Positions 36,650 through 47,052 of a stretch of 64,000 nucleotides of DNA are shown here, piece by piece (position 1 is the stretch's first letter; each line of letters starts with the position of its first letter). Source of the stretch: Stereum hirsutum FP-91666 SS1 (taxonomy: Eukaryota > Basidiomycota > Agaricomycetes > Russulales > Stereaceae); the NCBI RefSeq assembly GCF_000264905.1, contig NW_006763141.1:424961-488960 (forward strand), written 5' to 3'. Made by a program: the position numbers and the translations under genes. Below the pieces are notes generated by a model. The model did no database searches. It was not told the DNA's origin and saw only the letters and a list, made by a program, of their open reading frames with translations.

Positions 36650-37356
36650 CTGCACCTTCCACTACTCCATGAAAGACTGATGCTCTCGGCATTTCGACAG
36701 TGAGTTGACAGACTCACCAGCCTCTTGCCGGGCTCCCTCCACCACAGGTTCAATGAAGACCACACATCAGACGATGAGAGCACGATTGCGAAGCAGCAAA
36801 TGCATTGTCCGTTCAACGTTGTAGAGCTATACCCTCTGAAAACCCGCAGAGAATCGAAGACAGGAGAGCGTAGCGACAGTGAACAAAATCCGAGTCACGA
36901 ATGACGAGAAGACTGTATAGCAGCAGGAATCGTGTAAGTGCAGCCGAATGTCCGCAGTGAGATTGATATGATATAGGTCGGATAAGGGGGAAGGGACGTT
37001 GATAATGACACAAGAAAAGAGACACAATGCTGAATGCAGTGAAGGGTGAGAGATGAGATGAGGTCGTGAGGTCGTGAAGGAAGATGAAGATTATACACTG
37101 AATTTGAAGAATCTGTCAGGAGAACGAAGCGAAGATGAAGCTAAGATGAGATGAGGTCGTAAGGTCGTGCTGGAAGATTATACACCGAATTGAAAGAATC
37201 TATCATGAGAGCGAAGCGAAAATTATATGGCCATGTCGTCTATACATGTGCATGAAGGAAAAGGCAATGCTGTCCGAGAATGTGCTCCTACTATACTGTA
37301 TCCCGCGAAAGCCATAAAGGTAGGCGGACGTAGCAGATATGCGGAGACACAAGGTC
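36650..37356. other. Convergent spacer with a tandem duplication
   Basis: Lies between the ends of the RG-rich gene (+) and the first receptor gene (-). No gene seen. It includes the duplicated segment at 37051-37226. Confidence 0.5.
37051..37226. repeat. Imperfect tandem duplication, about 93-bp unit
   Basis: Copy one (37051-37143) and copy two (37144-37226) both start AGATGAGATGAGGTCGT and share ATTATACAC, GAATCT and GAGCGAAGCGAA/GAACGAAGCGAA blocks with small indels. It sits just downstream of the first receptor gene. Confidence 0.75.
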
Positions 37357-38897
37357 CTAGACGACAACGTACCCGTTATCACCCTTCTCCGCCATGTTTG
37401 ATGACTCGTGGGAAACGACGGTTTTGTATTCATCAGTCGACGTAGGTCTCAACGTGGACGACGATGCTGAAGAACTAGGATCTTCGGGCATCTCGTCAAT
37501 AAAGTCAAGGGAGTCGCGAAGGCGTTGGGTCTGCTTGCGATCCTGCGTCGGAAGGATTGGTCCGTGACGGCGGTCAAGCGGCTTTTGAGTGCTGTGAACA
37601 AAATGAGTAGAGTGACTCGTCCATGATCAAAGACACACTTACAAGCGACGCAAGAAGGGAGCATGTTTGATACAGAGATCCAAAGCCTTGCGGTATCCCC
37701 TCTTCGCTTCCTGCGCGAAACCGAAGAAGCCGAAAAAGACAATCGCGCACGCAGGTACCATCCATCTCGTTAGCTCCATGGACACGGCACCCTTATGGTT
37801 GGTTTGCCAAAGAACCAAGGGATACAGGTTGACTCTGGGATAATCGAAATGTGTGTCGGCCCAGCTAATCCAAGGCTGGATGGTACCGTTGATGATGGTG
37901 AGATACATGCCGTATGCACTGATAGGGATGGTGATGAGGAGATCGGCAGAGGCCAAGGCCATGAGACGGAAGTATCGGTCGAAGGTGAGGGAAGAATGGC
38001 GTCGCAAGACTTGGTTGAACTCGGACCGCCGACGAACGAATGTTCGTAGAGTCAAAACTAGTCAATCAAAGATTGTTAAAGTGAAGAGTCAGTTTATGGT
38101 TATAGTCGTTGTGATCGAGCAATCAAGGGACGAACGGCAGTAGATCCCAGAGACTGAACCAATGGCTAATGGCCAAGCCGAAACCAGAGCGTACGCGACC
38201 GGAGTATTGTAGATGGCAGGGAAGCAGCCAAAGTCCTCGTAAATATCATAGCGATGCCCTTGAGGAGAATAAATTTCAAAAAAGGAAGAGCTAGAATGAA
38301 GAGCAAGATGGTGTACCTTGCACAATGCAAGCTACACAAAAATGCGGAATATATGAGTAAGATGAAGAGAAAGACAGGGTCCGCAAAAAGCACACACCTA
38401 ACACGATCTGGACAACTGGGATACCGAGTCCAATGACCATGTCAACTAAGATAGCCTTTTGTTTCTGAAACGGAGCCAAGGATGATCAATGCATGGAAAC
38501 ATGGTATATGACCAGGACGTACATCGCGAAGACCAGTAGTGACGCTGGAGGTAGTGCCAGAAGCTATGATATAAAGTCGACGATTGATACAAAGAGATGC
38601 GGCCGGTATGGCAACGGCACTGCCGAGTATGATACGGATGGCTATGGAGGGCAGTCAGTGCCGAGTTCCAAGAAATGCGGGACGCGACTTACATATTTCA
38701 CACCAGGCTGGAGCAAGGTCCGTTGCATTACCATGCCATACAACAGAATTGACGAAAAAGTTGAGGCAAGCGATCCCTACCCAGAACATGTAGAGACATG
38801 TGCCTGAGTTCCATGCCTGCATGTGCCACGGCAGAGGAAGCATAACGAGACATAGCCCGAGGAAGGCAAAAATGGAGAAAGCAGGATAAGTCGACAT
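37357..38897 (-). CDS. STE3-type pheromone receptor 1 (seven-span GPCR)
   Basis: G-protein-coupled receptor for lipopeptide pheromones, plasma membrane. Exons on the minus strand: 38897-38693, 38641-38523, 38464-38398, a fourth ending at 38136, 38057-37643 and 37591-37357; about 390 residues. STE3 landmarks: start MSTYPAFSIFAFLGLCLVM, PLPWHMQAWNSGTCLYM, NSVVWHGNATDLAPAWCEI, AVAIPAASLCINRRLY, GHRYDIYEDFGCFPA, LRTFVRRRSEF, SLTFDRYFRLMALA and ADLLITIPI. The cytoplasmic tail is Ser/Thr-rich and ends GDNGYVVV. The exon 3 to exon 4 junction is uncertain: several acceptors around 38265-38300 fit and change the loop before GHRYD by a few residues. It diverges from the pheromone gene 526 bp away, the typical pairing of a P/R unit. 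Confidence 0.9.
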
Positions 38898-39423
38898 ATC
38901 ATACAAAACCCCGATAAGACTCAAGTAGAGGACGAGCAAGAGACAGAGCAGTCGCCGATGCCGCCTTTATGGGTGGGGTACTGCATCGTATGGGGATACA
39001 TTGTTGGGGACGAACAAAGGAACGGCAAATTGGGGACGCTATTGAGCAGGATGCCGAACAATTGGGTCTCCGACGCGCCGGCGCGCCCGCAGTGTTCGAT
39101 TTAGCCACGTGATGCGAGAAGCCAACAATAAACTCGGGTTTCTTGTTTTTCGCTATTGTTCCGCTTTGCGTCAACACAGCTGCGTGTCAAACCAGGTAGG
39201 GCGTCGTCACAGACGTATAAATACTAACATGATTGTCAGGGACGCCCTCATGTAACCCCGAAGCCATCACTCCCTCCAAACATTCCGAGCCATCACTCCT
39301 GGCGCTATCCCTCAGCGATACCTATCCTCTGCATCTTCTCCCATTTACACTCTTTCTGTGACGATTTATCTAAAATCACATTTGAATTTCATCCGAGCAA
39401 CCATTACACTCATTGCGTCCGAC
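38898..39423. promoter_or_regulatory. Divergent promoter between receptor 1 and pheromone gene
   Basis: A 526-bp spacer. A TATA-like TATAAATA at 39216-39223 lies about 200 bp before the pheromone ATG. Both genes would be driven from here, consistent with co-regulation of pheromone and receptor; no HMG-box site was verified. Confidence 0.5.
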
Positions 39424-39585
39424 ATGGACGACTTCCAAACCCTGGAGGAGCTTGCTCCTCCGCTGTCATCGGTGTTGACCATCGACACCACCAACGTCCC
39501 ACCCGTTCAGTCGCCATCATATCCCTGCGACTTTGAACACGAAACTATCGGCGGTTCTATACAGTGGCTGTGTATCGTAATGTAA
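39424..39585 (+). CDS. Farnesylated pheromone precursor (CaaX, CIVM)
   Basis: A 53-residue peptide beginning MDDFQTLEELAPP and ending GGSIQWLCIVM. It has the features of basidiomycete mating pheromone precursors: very short, MDxF-type acidic start, Pro/Ser-rich middle, and a terminal CaaX box (Cys-Ile-Val-Met) for farnesylation, removal of the last three residues and carboxymethylation. An acidic-His pair (DFEHETIGG) 14-15 residues before the cysteine fits the N-terminal maturation site, normally ER/EH/EN-like. That would leave a mature peptide of about 11 residues, ETIGGSIQWLC. No intron is needed. It lies between receptor 1 and the CFEM-like gene. Family members are too divergent outside these features for a firm name. 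Confidence 0.85.
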   Translation: MDDFQTLEELAPPLSSVLTIDTTNVPPVQSPSYPCDFEHETIGGSIQWLCIVM

Positions 39586-40824
39586 TGCAGCATGCTGTGA
39601 GTACTCCTCGTTTAGTACTTAGCCTTGACACCGCACTCCTCGTTTTACAGCTAACGCGGGCACTGTCCCTCTTTCCTCTTTCCAGATATTACTCCTGGCA
39701 TACGTGCCTCTCCTTTGAGAAACATACCTCCTTCCGCATATCATACATACCTTTTGGACATTACGGCATGTCCGTATCCCCTGGACTTGCTTCATTTTCA
39801 TCCATTCTACAGATGTAAAGTCTGTGAGCTGGTCTCATAGACATTTCATCTAGTCAGCCGTTTGATGTCTGTATTTGTGAACTGTATCGTTATTCCTACT
39901 CCATCCACGACCTCATACATACCACACGACACTCAGGTTGATCTGACGACTACATCGCTTCATACTTTACTTGTTCCGGGGAGGCTGGTCTACTCTCCTA
40001 GTACTACTTCACGACTCCTTCACGATGGCACCAGGCTGTACCACATACGATTAATTTCACGATGTACTTACTGTTGGTTGTGGTTGTGGCGGACGCTTGT
40101 GGGGCCACTGTGGCACATTTCGGAGTTCTCCCGGTTTAGGGTTAGGGTTAGGTTCAAAAACTCGTCCATGTACATACCCTTACCCTTGTCGCTGTACCCA
40201 TATCTGTGTCTGTGTCTGTGTGTCCCTGGGCCATTAGCCCTCTCTGTGCTGCTATTCCTGACACTTACCACTATATCCTAATCAGACTCAGTATGCAGAC
40301 TTCATGACCCTCCGTAAGGGATACAAGACGAAAGCCCAGCACATATCCTGTGTGGCACTAGCCTTTTGAATGTCTTCTGCAAGTTTTGCTTAGACTCGAA
40401 GTTGAGAACTGATCAGTGATTTATGACAGTACCCTCGGTCAAGTCTGAGCTACAGATCTACTATATAACTACATGTGTATGGCTGCGTTGTCTTTGCTGC
40501 ACCTAGCTGCACTTCCGCTCCTGCCGTTGTAATCAGTGTCATAAGGTGTGGAGTGGCGCGTCCAGGGGTTGCTGAGTCATCATAGCGGGCACGCCGATGC
40601 GGTGGCGGCCTCGCTTGCCAACATCCTTATTGTTTTGTCGTGAGACCCCTACGATAGCAGACGCAACGAAGCCCACCATCCTCATCGCAGAATGTCTCAC
40701 CAGTGGATGGCATATAATAAGGAGGGGAGGGCGCAAGTGCAAGTCACATTGCCCCTCACCTTTGCTCGACTCTCTCTCTTGAAACCGCTCTAATCCTCCT
40801 TCGTGACCGTCTTCTGCTCACACT
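39586..40824. other. Intergenic between pheromone and CFEM-like genes
   Basis: About 1.2 kb without a supported gene. It contains a telomere-like TTAGGG run at 40135-40152 and a TATA-like motif at 40713-40720. I looked for a second CaaX precursor on both strands and found none I could support. Confidence 0.45.
40135..40152 (+). repeat. Interstitial telomere-like TTAGGG repeat
   Basis: TTTAGGGTTAGGGTTAGG, two to three units of the fungal telomere repeat, inside the receptor cluster. Confidence 0.8.
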
Positions 40825-41714
40825 ATGTTCTTCTGGTCTCTTATTTTCGCGGGTCTCTGTGGGCTGAATTGTAAGTCCGCTTCTGTGTGGTGAATCTCTG
40901 AAGATGAAAAACTCACTCTCATCTTCATAATTGCACCTAGCGTTAAACCCGACGCGAGCAAGCCCCCTCAGTCCTCTAAGCGTTGAACTTCAAGTTTGCG
41001 TCCTCGACGATGCTACTCGGGATCAAGTAAGCTTTCGGATAATTCAATTCTAGGCAACACTCCCGGTCACTCATCTTGTGATATCTTCCAGTGCTTCTCA
41101 TCTTGTCATGTTGTCGAGCAAGCTGTCGAGGTGAGTAGTGCACCATCCGAGATCGCCTTTTCCAGACGCCGATACTCATGATTGGGGTCGCAATAGTCCT
41201 GCGCCACCGACGATATCTCTTGTACATGCCGCGTGGCTCCTCCCTCCATCCTTCACTCTTGCCTTGAATGCCAACTCCCGGCATCTACCCCGCCGGATGA
41301 CTTCCTGCCATTCCGTGCCATTCCATCTCGTCTAGCAGGTATGTACCGGTCAGTCGCCTCCGTGTGTTCAAATAGCTCACCTTTCGCTTCTTGGTAGACT
41401 ATGACTCAGCCTGCCGACTAAGTCCTGCGTTACCCACGAATTACATGGCCAACTTGGTTCAGGCGTCGAACTCCTCCAACCTTCCCTCCGATCTTGCAAC
41501 ACACCTCAGCAAACGCGAGCATTACGAGGACGACTCATTGGCAACCCCAGAAACACCTTGTCTCCACGGCCTTCCCATTGTCCATTCAACCTTCCCTGCT
41601 ATCACCTTCGGAAACGCCGCGCCACTGTTGTTATGGATCATTGTTGCATGCGCTGCCGTTTACAGGTTTGCTTCTTGGCTCTCTACGAAGCCAGAGACGC
41701 TTCAGAAGCAATGA
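40825..41714 (+). CDS. CFEM-like cysteine-rich secreted or membrane-anchored protein
   Basis: Five exons join in phase: 40825-40870, 40941-41026, 41092-41130, 41197-41338 and 41398-41714, giving 209 residues. The start MFFWSLIFAGLCGLN is a short signal peptide. Residues 30-100 hold a spaced cysteine array (VCVLDD, CFSSCHVV, SCATDD, CTCRV, SCLECQL) with an intervening Asp, resembling the eight-cysteine CFEM fold or a related small extracellular domain; a further cysteine follows in DYDSAC. A Ser/Thr-rich spacer leads to a hydrophobic C-terminal helix (APLLLWIIVACAAVY) with a short basic tail, so it is likely a cell-surface protein anchored by that helix. CFEM proteins function in haem binding, adhesion or surface signalling. 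It lies between the pheromone gene and receptor 2, an unusual place, and its role there is unknown. Confidence 0.7.
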
Positions 41715-42329
41715 TTTCATAGTATAGACCAGAAGCATTATCGGCGAAGAAATGCTGGCGTCTCTTTCCCATTCTCATTTCATATCGCGATACCCGTTGT
41801 ACTTATATTACTCCTCCGGCCCTTGCTATCCTTATGACGATCTATGATGAATTCTCACCTTTCTTGCATTTCGTGTTGGCGCTGGGTATGCCATTGTTCC
41901 TTCCAACCCGGCGTGCTTGTCACTGCGTTGCCACCTAACGAACATTGTCTAAGCTCCAGACTTCTGTTATTGGTTATACACATTCAGGGGACAGATGACC
42001 CACGATAAATGTGCAGGGGCCTTTGCTTCTCTGATGAAGCGGAGTGATAGCGATAGGCGCCACATCGCGAATGGGCATCCTTGGGCATCTGGACTTTCTC
42101 TTTATCATCGCATTTGTGCTGCTGTGGATTTCTGTTTGTCGCGGGCACCTGGCAAAACGGCACTAACGACGTCGTATACACGAGTTTGGCACAAGAAGAT
42201 CACATGGCCCGCTAATAGGGGGTTGCTTTGCCCGGTGCCGGCTGTGTATAAAATATAAGAGAGTCGTGCCTCTTCCCTACATCCCTCACTTCTCCTTTTC
42301 CTCGTTATACGCACTGGCCTGCAAACGCA
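41715..42329. promoter_or_regulatory. Spacer and promoter of receptor 2
   Basis: Contains TATAAAATA at 42247-42255, about 75 bp upstream of the receptor ATG, in a good TATA position. No gene seen in the remainder. Confidence 0.5.
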
Positions 42330-43725
42330 ATGCAACTCGAAATCCCCATATTCTCTTTCCTTTTCCTGGGGCTTCTCCCGCTTCCGACCTACTACCATCT
42401 ACGAACGAAGTTCGCCTCAACGATAATATTCATATTCTGGATTGTTATTCTCAACCTCATCTACATCGTGAACACCATCATTTGGGCAGGCAATGTGAAC
42501 ATCGTTGCCTCGGGGTGGTGCGATATATGTCAGCCGTTCTCCCTTCACATCTTCTCGTGCTGTATACGACTGACATCCATGTTACCCGCACACAGCATCA
42601 AAGATCCTTGTTGGGTGGCCGACAGCGCTCTCCGCATATTGTCTCTGTTTTTCTATGCAACTCCACGACCTGACTCGCGGTTTGGATAGAGACAACGCGA
42701 GAAGCAAGCGCCTGAGGCAGTTTCGCGGATGTGCTCTATGCCTCGGTCTTCCTATCCTGGTTATGCTAATTCGTATGGTTCCCTCCCTCTTCTTCCTTCA
42801 TCTACTCATCCATAGAACATGTTGGTAGACATCGCGTTCCAAACACATCGTTTCGACATTAACGAGGACTTCGGCTGCTTTCCTTCTATCTTTGTCACCT
42901 GGTTGTCTGTCGTTCTTCTTTGGTGCCCTCCAATGGTCATGGCCCTGTTGGCAATGTTCTATGCCGGTGCGTCCCACGCAATACATCTCTTGTGTAGCAT
43001 ATGTGTCCTGATTCGATATCTCTAGCACTGGTAGCCCGGTTCATAAGGCAAAGATGGATCGAACTCGAAGGAATCAGCCCACCCAGTGAAGTATGGACGC
43101 GTCTTTCGCTTCACGTCTGCTTGGCTGTCGTCGAAGCGGTCGTGGTCATGGCCGTCATGATATTCGATCTGGCCGTCTCTGTTCCATTTTACCAGCCCCT
43201 GGCGGACCTACGTGGCAACATTTGGCAGTTCTCTCGCATCGACACGTTTTCCTTCGACTCTGCTCCCCCGAACCACTATGCATATCTTAACTTGTCGTAT
43301 TTGCTCGTTTTGTATCCTACTGTGGCCTTCGTCGGAGTGTTCTACTTCTGTCACGGCAATATTGCGAAGCTATTTCGTAGGTTCTTCCGCTCCATCAAGG
43401 CTCTAGTGATGAGACAAGACCTGCCCGATGAACTGGACACCGACGGCCAGCCTGGATCTTTGTATTTGTGAGTTCAATTCTTAGTCTTTTCGGAATACAG
43501 CTGAATTTTCCTCGTCATAGGACGAGTCGTGCCCTTCAATTTGCGCGGGCTACGCACTCGCCGCAGACTACGCATGTGGAACTCCAGGATACCAGGGTTG
43601 ACCTTCCGAGTCGTTCGACTACGAGGACCTCTGAGACCTTCGATAACGACCGGCGTGAACGCGATGATGGTGATATTCTCCCTGCCGTCCCGGGCGTGAA
43701 GCCTTCAGGCCATTCAATAGCTTGA
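42330..43725 (+). CDS. STE3-type pheromone receptor 2
   Basis: Seven-span receptor of the STE3 family. Exons 42330-42528, 42596-42759, 42816-42966, 43026-43467 and 43521-43725 give 386 residues. Landmarks: start MQLEIPIFSFLFLGLLPLP, WAGNVNIVASGWCDI, KILVGWPTALSAYCLC, LCLGLPIL, THRFDINEDFGCFPS, ARFIRQRWIELEG and the terminal helix LLVLYPTVAFVGVFYF. The donor at 42760 (GTTATG) is weak, but it gives the family-normal spacing between the LP turn and THRFDI; the alternative GTATGG donor breaks the frame. The cytoplasmic tail is charged and Asp/Arg-rich (SRSTTRTSETF). Exon 1 has exactly the same length (199 nt) and phase as that of receptor 3, pointing to a duplication. Compared with receptor 1 the N-terminus is different. 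Confidence 0.9.
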
Positions 43726-45087
43726 GGAGGACTCCCTGCCCACTGAAATACCTCAAGACCTCGACAGGCTCCTCTTCTCTTCTTTCCATCCACGTCCTTA
43801 ATTGCTTTTCCTCGCTTTCTGGTTTTTTTGTCTGCCACGATCTTTGATAGCCTGATGATCAAGACCACCCACCACGAACAACATGTCTTTCTATTCACGC
43901 TTTCTCGAAGAAGTCAACAAGCTTGTATCACTAGCTCATCTCATGCGTTCATTTTCTATTTATCTTCTGTACAAATCGTCCTAGATCTGTATCCTCACAT
44001 TCCTTTTCCCTCCAGTTTCTCCTGCCTGCTCTCGAGTAAATGTTTTTATATATTGATGTGTACACTAACTTTGTGTATCATCCTACTTCTATCTACGCCG
44101 GTCGTCCTATGTCTCCCACTATCCCATTCCTTCCTCGTTAAAGCTGTCATATCCTTGCTCTCGCATGCCCAGCATCGTATGTTCTGTATTTTAATATATA
44201 TATATTGCTCATGATATATTGCACTTGAGTCATTGTACGCTTAGATCAAGTTCGGGGGGAACGATCTTGAATCGCAATCACTCAAAGGAGCTCAGCAGAG
44301 CCCAGCTGCAGTGTTAGCCTAGCTCAAGAGGTGTAACCTGAACCGATAAGTGAGTCGCCTGATCATGAATGCCATATTCGTTTTGAGACTGGTACCGGCG
44401 TTCTGAGATGATCCTCGGGCTGTCTATCGCAATCGACGGAATGGCACTCTTGAGGGTTAGTTGCTCGATGTCGTGCTCGGCGAGGCTCAGGAGCTTTGTT
44501 TCTCTTTGAGTCACATCGCAAGAGAATTCGAAGAGCGCACGACGTCGTAAGGAAGTCGCAAGTCGTGTTCTACTGCGTTGGCCTCGGGGCCGGGATGATG
44601 CGGAGCCGAGCGGTGTTGCCTGGTGTTGCTAGCCGACTACCGCAAAAAATTGGCAAAAAAAAAAAAGACAATAAATACGACTCAATTTGAATTCTCACTA
44701 TATCCAGAGGCCATTGAGAGTGCTCTGAATCATGGTTGGAGGAACAAGGACAAGCTGCTCGTCGTGTATACCGGACGGGGTGGCATCAGCACCGGGCTGA
44801 TATATTCCCGATTCCGGTGCTTCTCGCGCACTCTGATTGCTCAGAAATCTTGCTTGCGTCCAAACTTGGACTGCTCTTTACTAACATACCGCATCCGATA
44901 GCATCCGATACGGTTGGCCATGGTTTTTCCAATGCTGACATAGCATGTTCAACATACAGATTTGATGTACATATATGCCAGGGCCCGTACAAAAGTCGGC
45001 GCTGCGTTCAATCTCGAGAACTATTCCCTTCTACTGTTTTCTTTCCTGCTTCCACAATCTCTCTCTCCCTTAGGCTGCGGGCCCCGA
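43726..45087. other. Intergenic between receptors 2 and 3
   Basis: 1.36 kb without a supported gene. A poly-A run occurs near 44656-44668. Short frames have no CaaX ending. Confidence 0.45.
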
Positions 45088-46499
45088 ATGCGTCCCGAGA
45101 TCCCAATTCTATCTTTTTTAAGCATCATCTCTCTACCCTTGCCGCTGTTCTACTACTTGCGTAGTGGCAATGTTGCAATGGTCGCTCACATCCTGTGGCT
45201 GTTGTGTCTCGATATCACCTACGCCGTTGACGCGATTGTATGGGCCAACAATGTGGACAAGGTTGCCACCGTCTGGTGTGATATTAGTGAGTACTCCATG
45301 TTTGTTTTCTCCATCTACAAGGATCTATCTCATTTCATCTTAGCGACAAAGCTCATGGTTGGATGGCCTACCGCGTTGGCTGCTACGTGTCTCGCGTTCT
45401 GTATGAGGTTGGCGATGCTAGTGTCCAAGGCCGACGAGATAACCCCGACTGAAGCGTATCGGCGTCGGCGCCATACGCAATATCGAGAAGCAGCACTATG
45501 TCTTGGTCTTCCTCTCGCCATTATGGCCATCCGTACGCCCCCCTATTTCTTGACCTCGCATGCACGGCTGACCCCCATCGGAAGACTGCGCGTTTCAGTC
45601 TCGCCGTTTCGCCGTCATCGAAGACTTCGGTTGTCGACCATCAACGTTCGTCACGTCCTTGTCAATTCTTTTCATCTGGTGCCCCCCTCTAGTCTTGGCA
45701 CTCCTCACCATTGTCTACGCTGGTTTGTTGTTCAGCCTACGGATGTAACCGATTTTCTTCACTGACATATTGAGCAAGTCTTCGTCGTGATTCGTTGGTG
45801 GGCGGTAATAAGACCCCGTATCGATACGTTCACAGTTCTCGACCTCGCCAACCGCATGCGTGTGATCGCCTTCATCATCGCGAGCGTATATGATACGACT
45901 ATGATCACTGCGACTACACTGTTGGATTTTTTGGTGGCCGTGCCTAACTATCGCCCTCTCAATGCCTTATCGGACGTTACTCAACAACTATCCTTAATCG
46001 ACACCTATACCTCCGAGTCCGTCACGAACGAGCACTTTGCTGATCTCACCCTCAATGCTGTGACTGTCGCAACATGCACTGTCGTATTCTGCTCCGTCTT
46101 TTACCTCTGTCATCCTGATATTTCTAAGGAGGCTCGAGTTTTCGTCTGGTGGATTAGAAAACGTCTTCTGAGACAAGACGTTCCCCAGCCCCGTAACTCT
46201 CCACCTAAGTGCTCACATCTCCCTACGTATTCCTTGCATGGTTTTTGCTGATCCTACCTCTTCTTGTTAGGTTCCGCGAACCTCTCTGGATTTGGCAGGA
46301 CCCTCGGCCTCATTCTATCGAGTCCCAGGATACTGTGTCTGTCGAACCAGTGGATCGTGACATACCGCCCGGAACTGTTCAGGACCTTCCTTTTACGATG
46401 ACAAGTGACACGTTGGTCAATGGCTCTCACGATAGCGAAATTTGCGTGCTCCCCGTCATTCCTTCACTCAACGTACCGAAACCTGCCCACATCGTATAA
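45088..46499 (+). CDS. STE3-type pheromone receptor 3
   Basis: Seven-span STE3-family receptor. Exons 45088-45286, 45344-45532, 45585-45722, 45779-46208 and 46271-46499 join in phase to 394 residues. Landmarks: start MRPEIPILSFLSIISLPLP, WANNVDKVATVWCDI, KLMVGWPTALAATCLAF, AALCLGLPLAIMAI, RRFAVIEDFGCRPSTFV, FIWCPPLVLALLTIVYA, IRWWAVIRPR and VVFCSVFYLCHPD. The tail (FREPLWIWQDPRPHS ... ) is acidic and ends PKPAHIV. Exon number, the 199-nt first exon and several motifs parallel receptor 2, so the two look like tandem paralogues. Whether it is a mating-specific receptor or one of the non-mating STE3-like receptors common near B loci cannot be told from sequence. Confidence 0.9.
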
Positions 46500-47052
46500 C
46501 GGATTCAAATTCTGGCGCATCCCGGCCTCTATGTCTCCCTTCATCTTTACGACGTGTATACTACTCAGCATTGAGGACATTCGAAGATGTCCAAGGAAGT
46601 CTTGTATCAGTAGTTCTGTATTTCTAATCGCCGCTTGGCTGGTCAGCGCCTCTATTTTCATTAATCGTTCCTATCTATATATTATATTCTCACATGCCCT
46701 CTCTTCCTATATATTTCTGTGACGACATCCATGACCGTTATCTATCGAGTCTCATATCTGTCCTCATGTTGTACCTTCAGCATGAGCACTCAGAGCCTTG
46801 TATTTATCTTGCACATTCCCTCGTTCCTTACCACTCTCTCCTCACGTTTGCGTTTATCGCCGCCATACCTTCCTTTGTCTTTTTATGTACCAAGTACTCC
46901 ACCGTGATATGATATATTATCGTCCAATGTGTTCAATGCGAATCGTAAAGCATAACATTATGGATCATCAGGAAAGGAAGCCATCGAGACTGTCTTACCT
47001 CTCTGATCCTCCAATGTACCTACAAACCTTCCCCCTCCGAGCCCGCCGGCGG
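46500..47052. other. Convergent spacer between receptor 3 and P450
   Basis: No gene seen; 3' regions of two convergent genes. Confidence 0.45.

Noticed and set aside
40068..40168. Minus-strand peptide beginning MDEFLNLTLTL, similar in start to pheromone precursors
   Set aside because: It ends NHNQQ with no CaaX box. A GTAAGT donor near its end could allow splicing, but I found no exon giving a CaaX terminus.
39862..40281. 139-codon plus-strand frame containing the telomere-like run
   Set aside because: Low-complexity Leu/Tyr/Cys reading with no domain; probably chance.
44150..44194. Short plus-strand frame ending C-S-V-F, a possible CaaX
   Set aside because: The frame has only a very short stretch after an ATG and lacks the acidic start and processing site of pheromone precursors.
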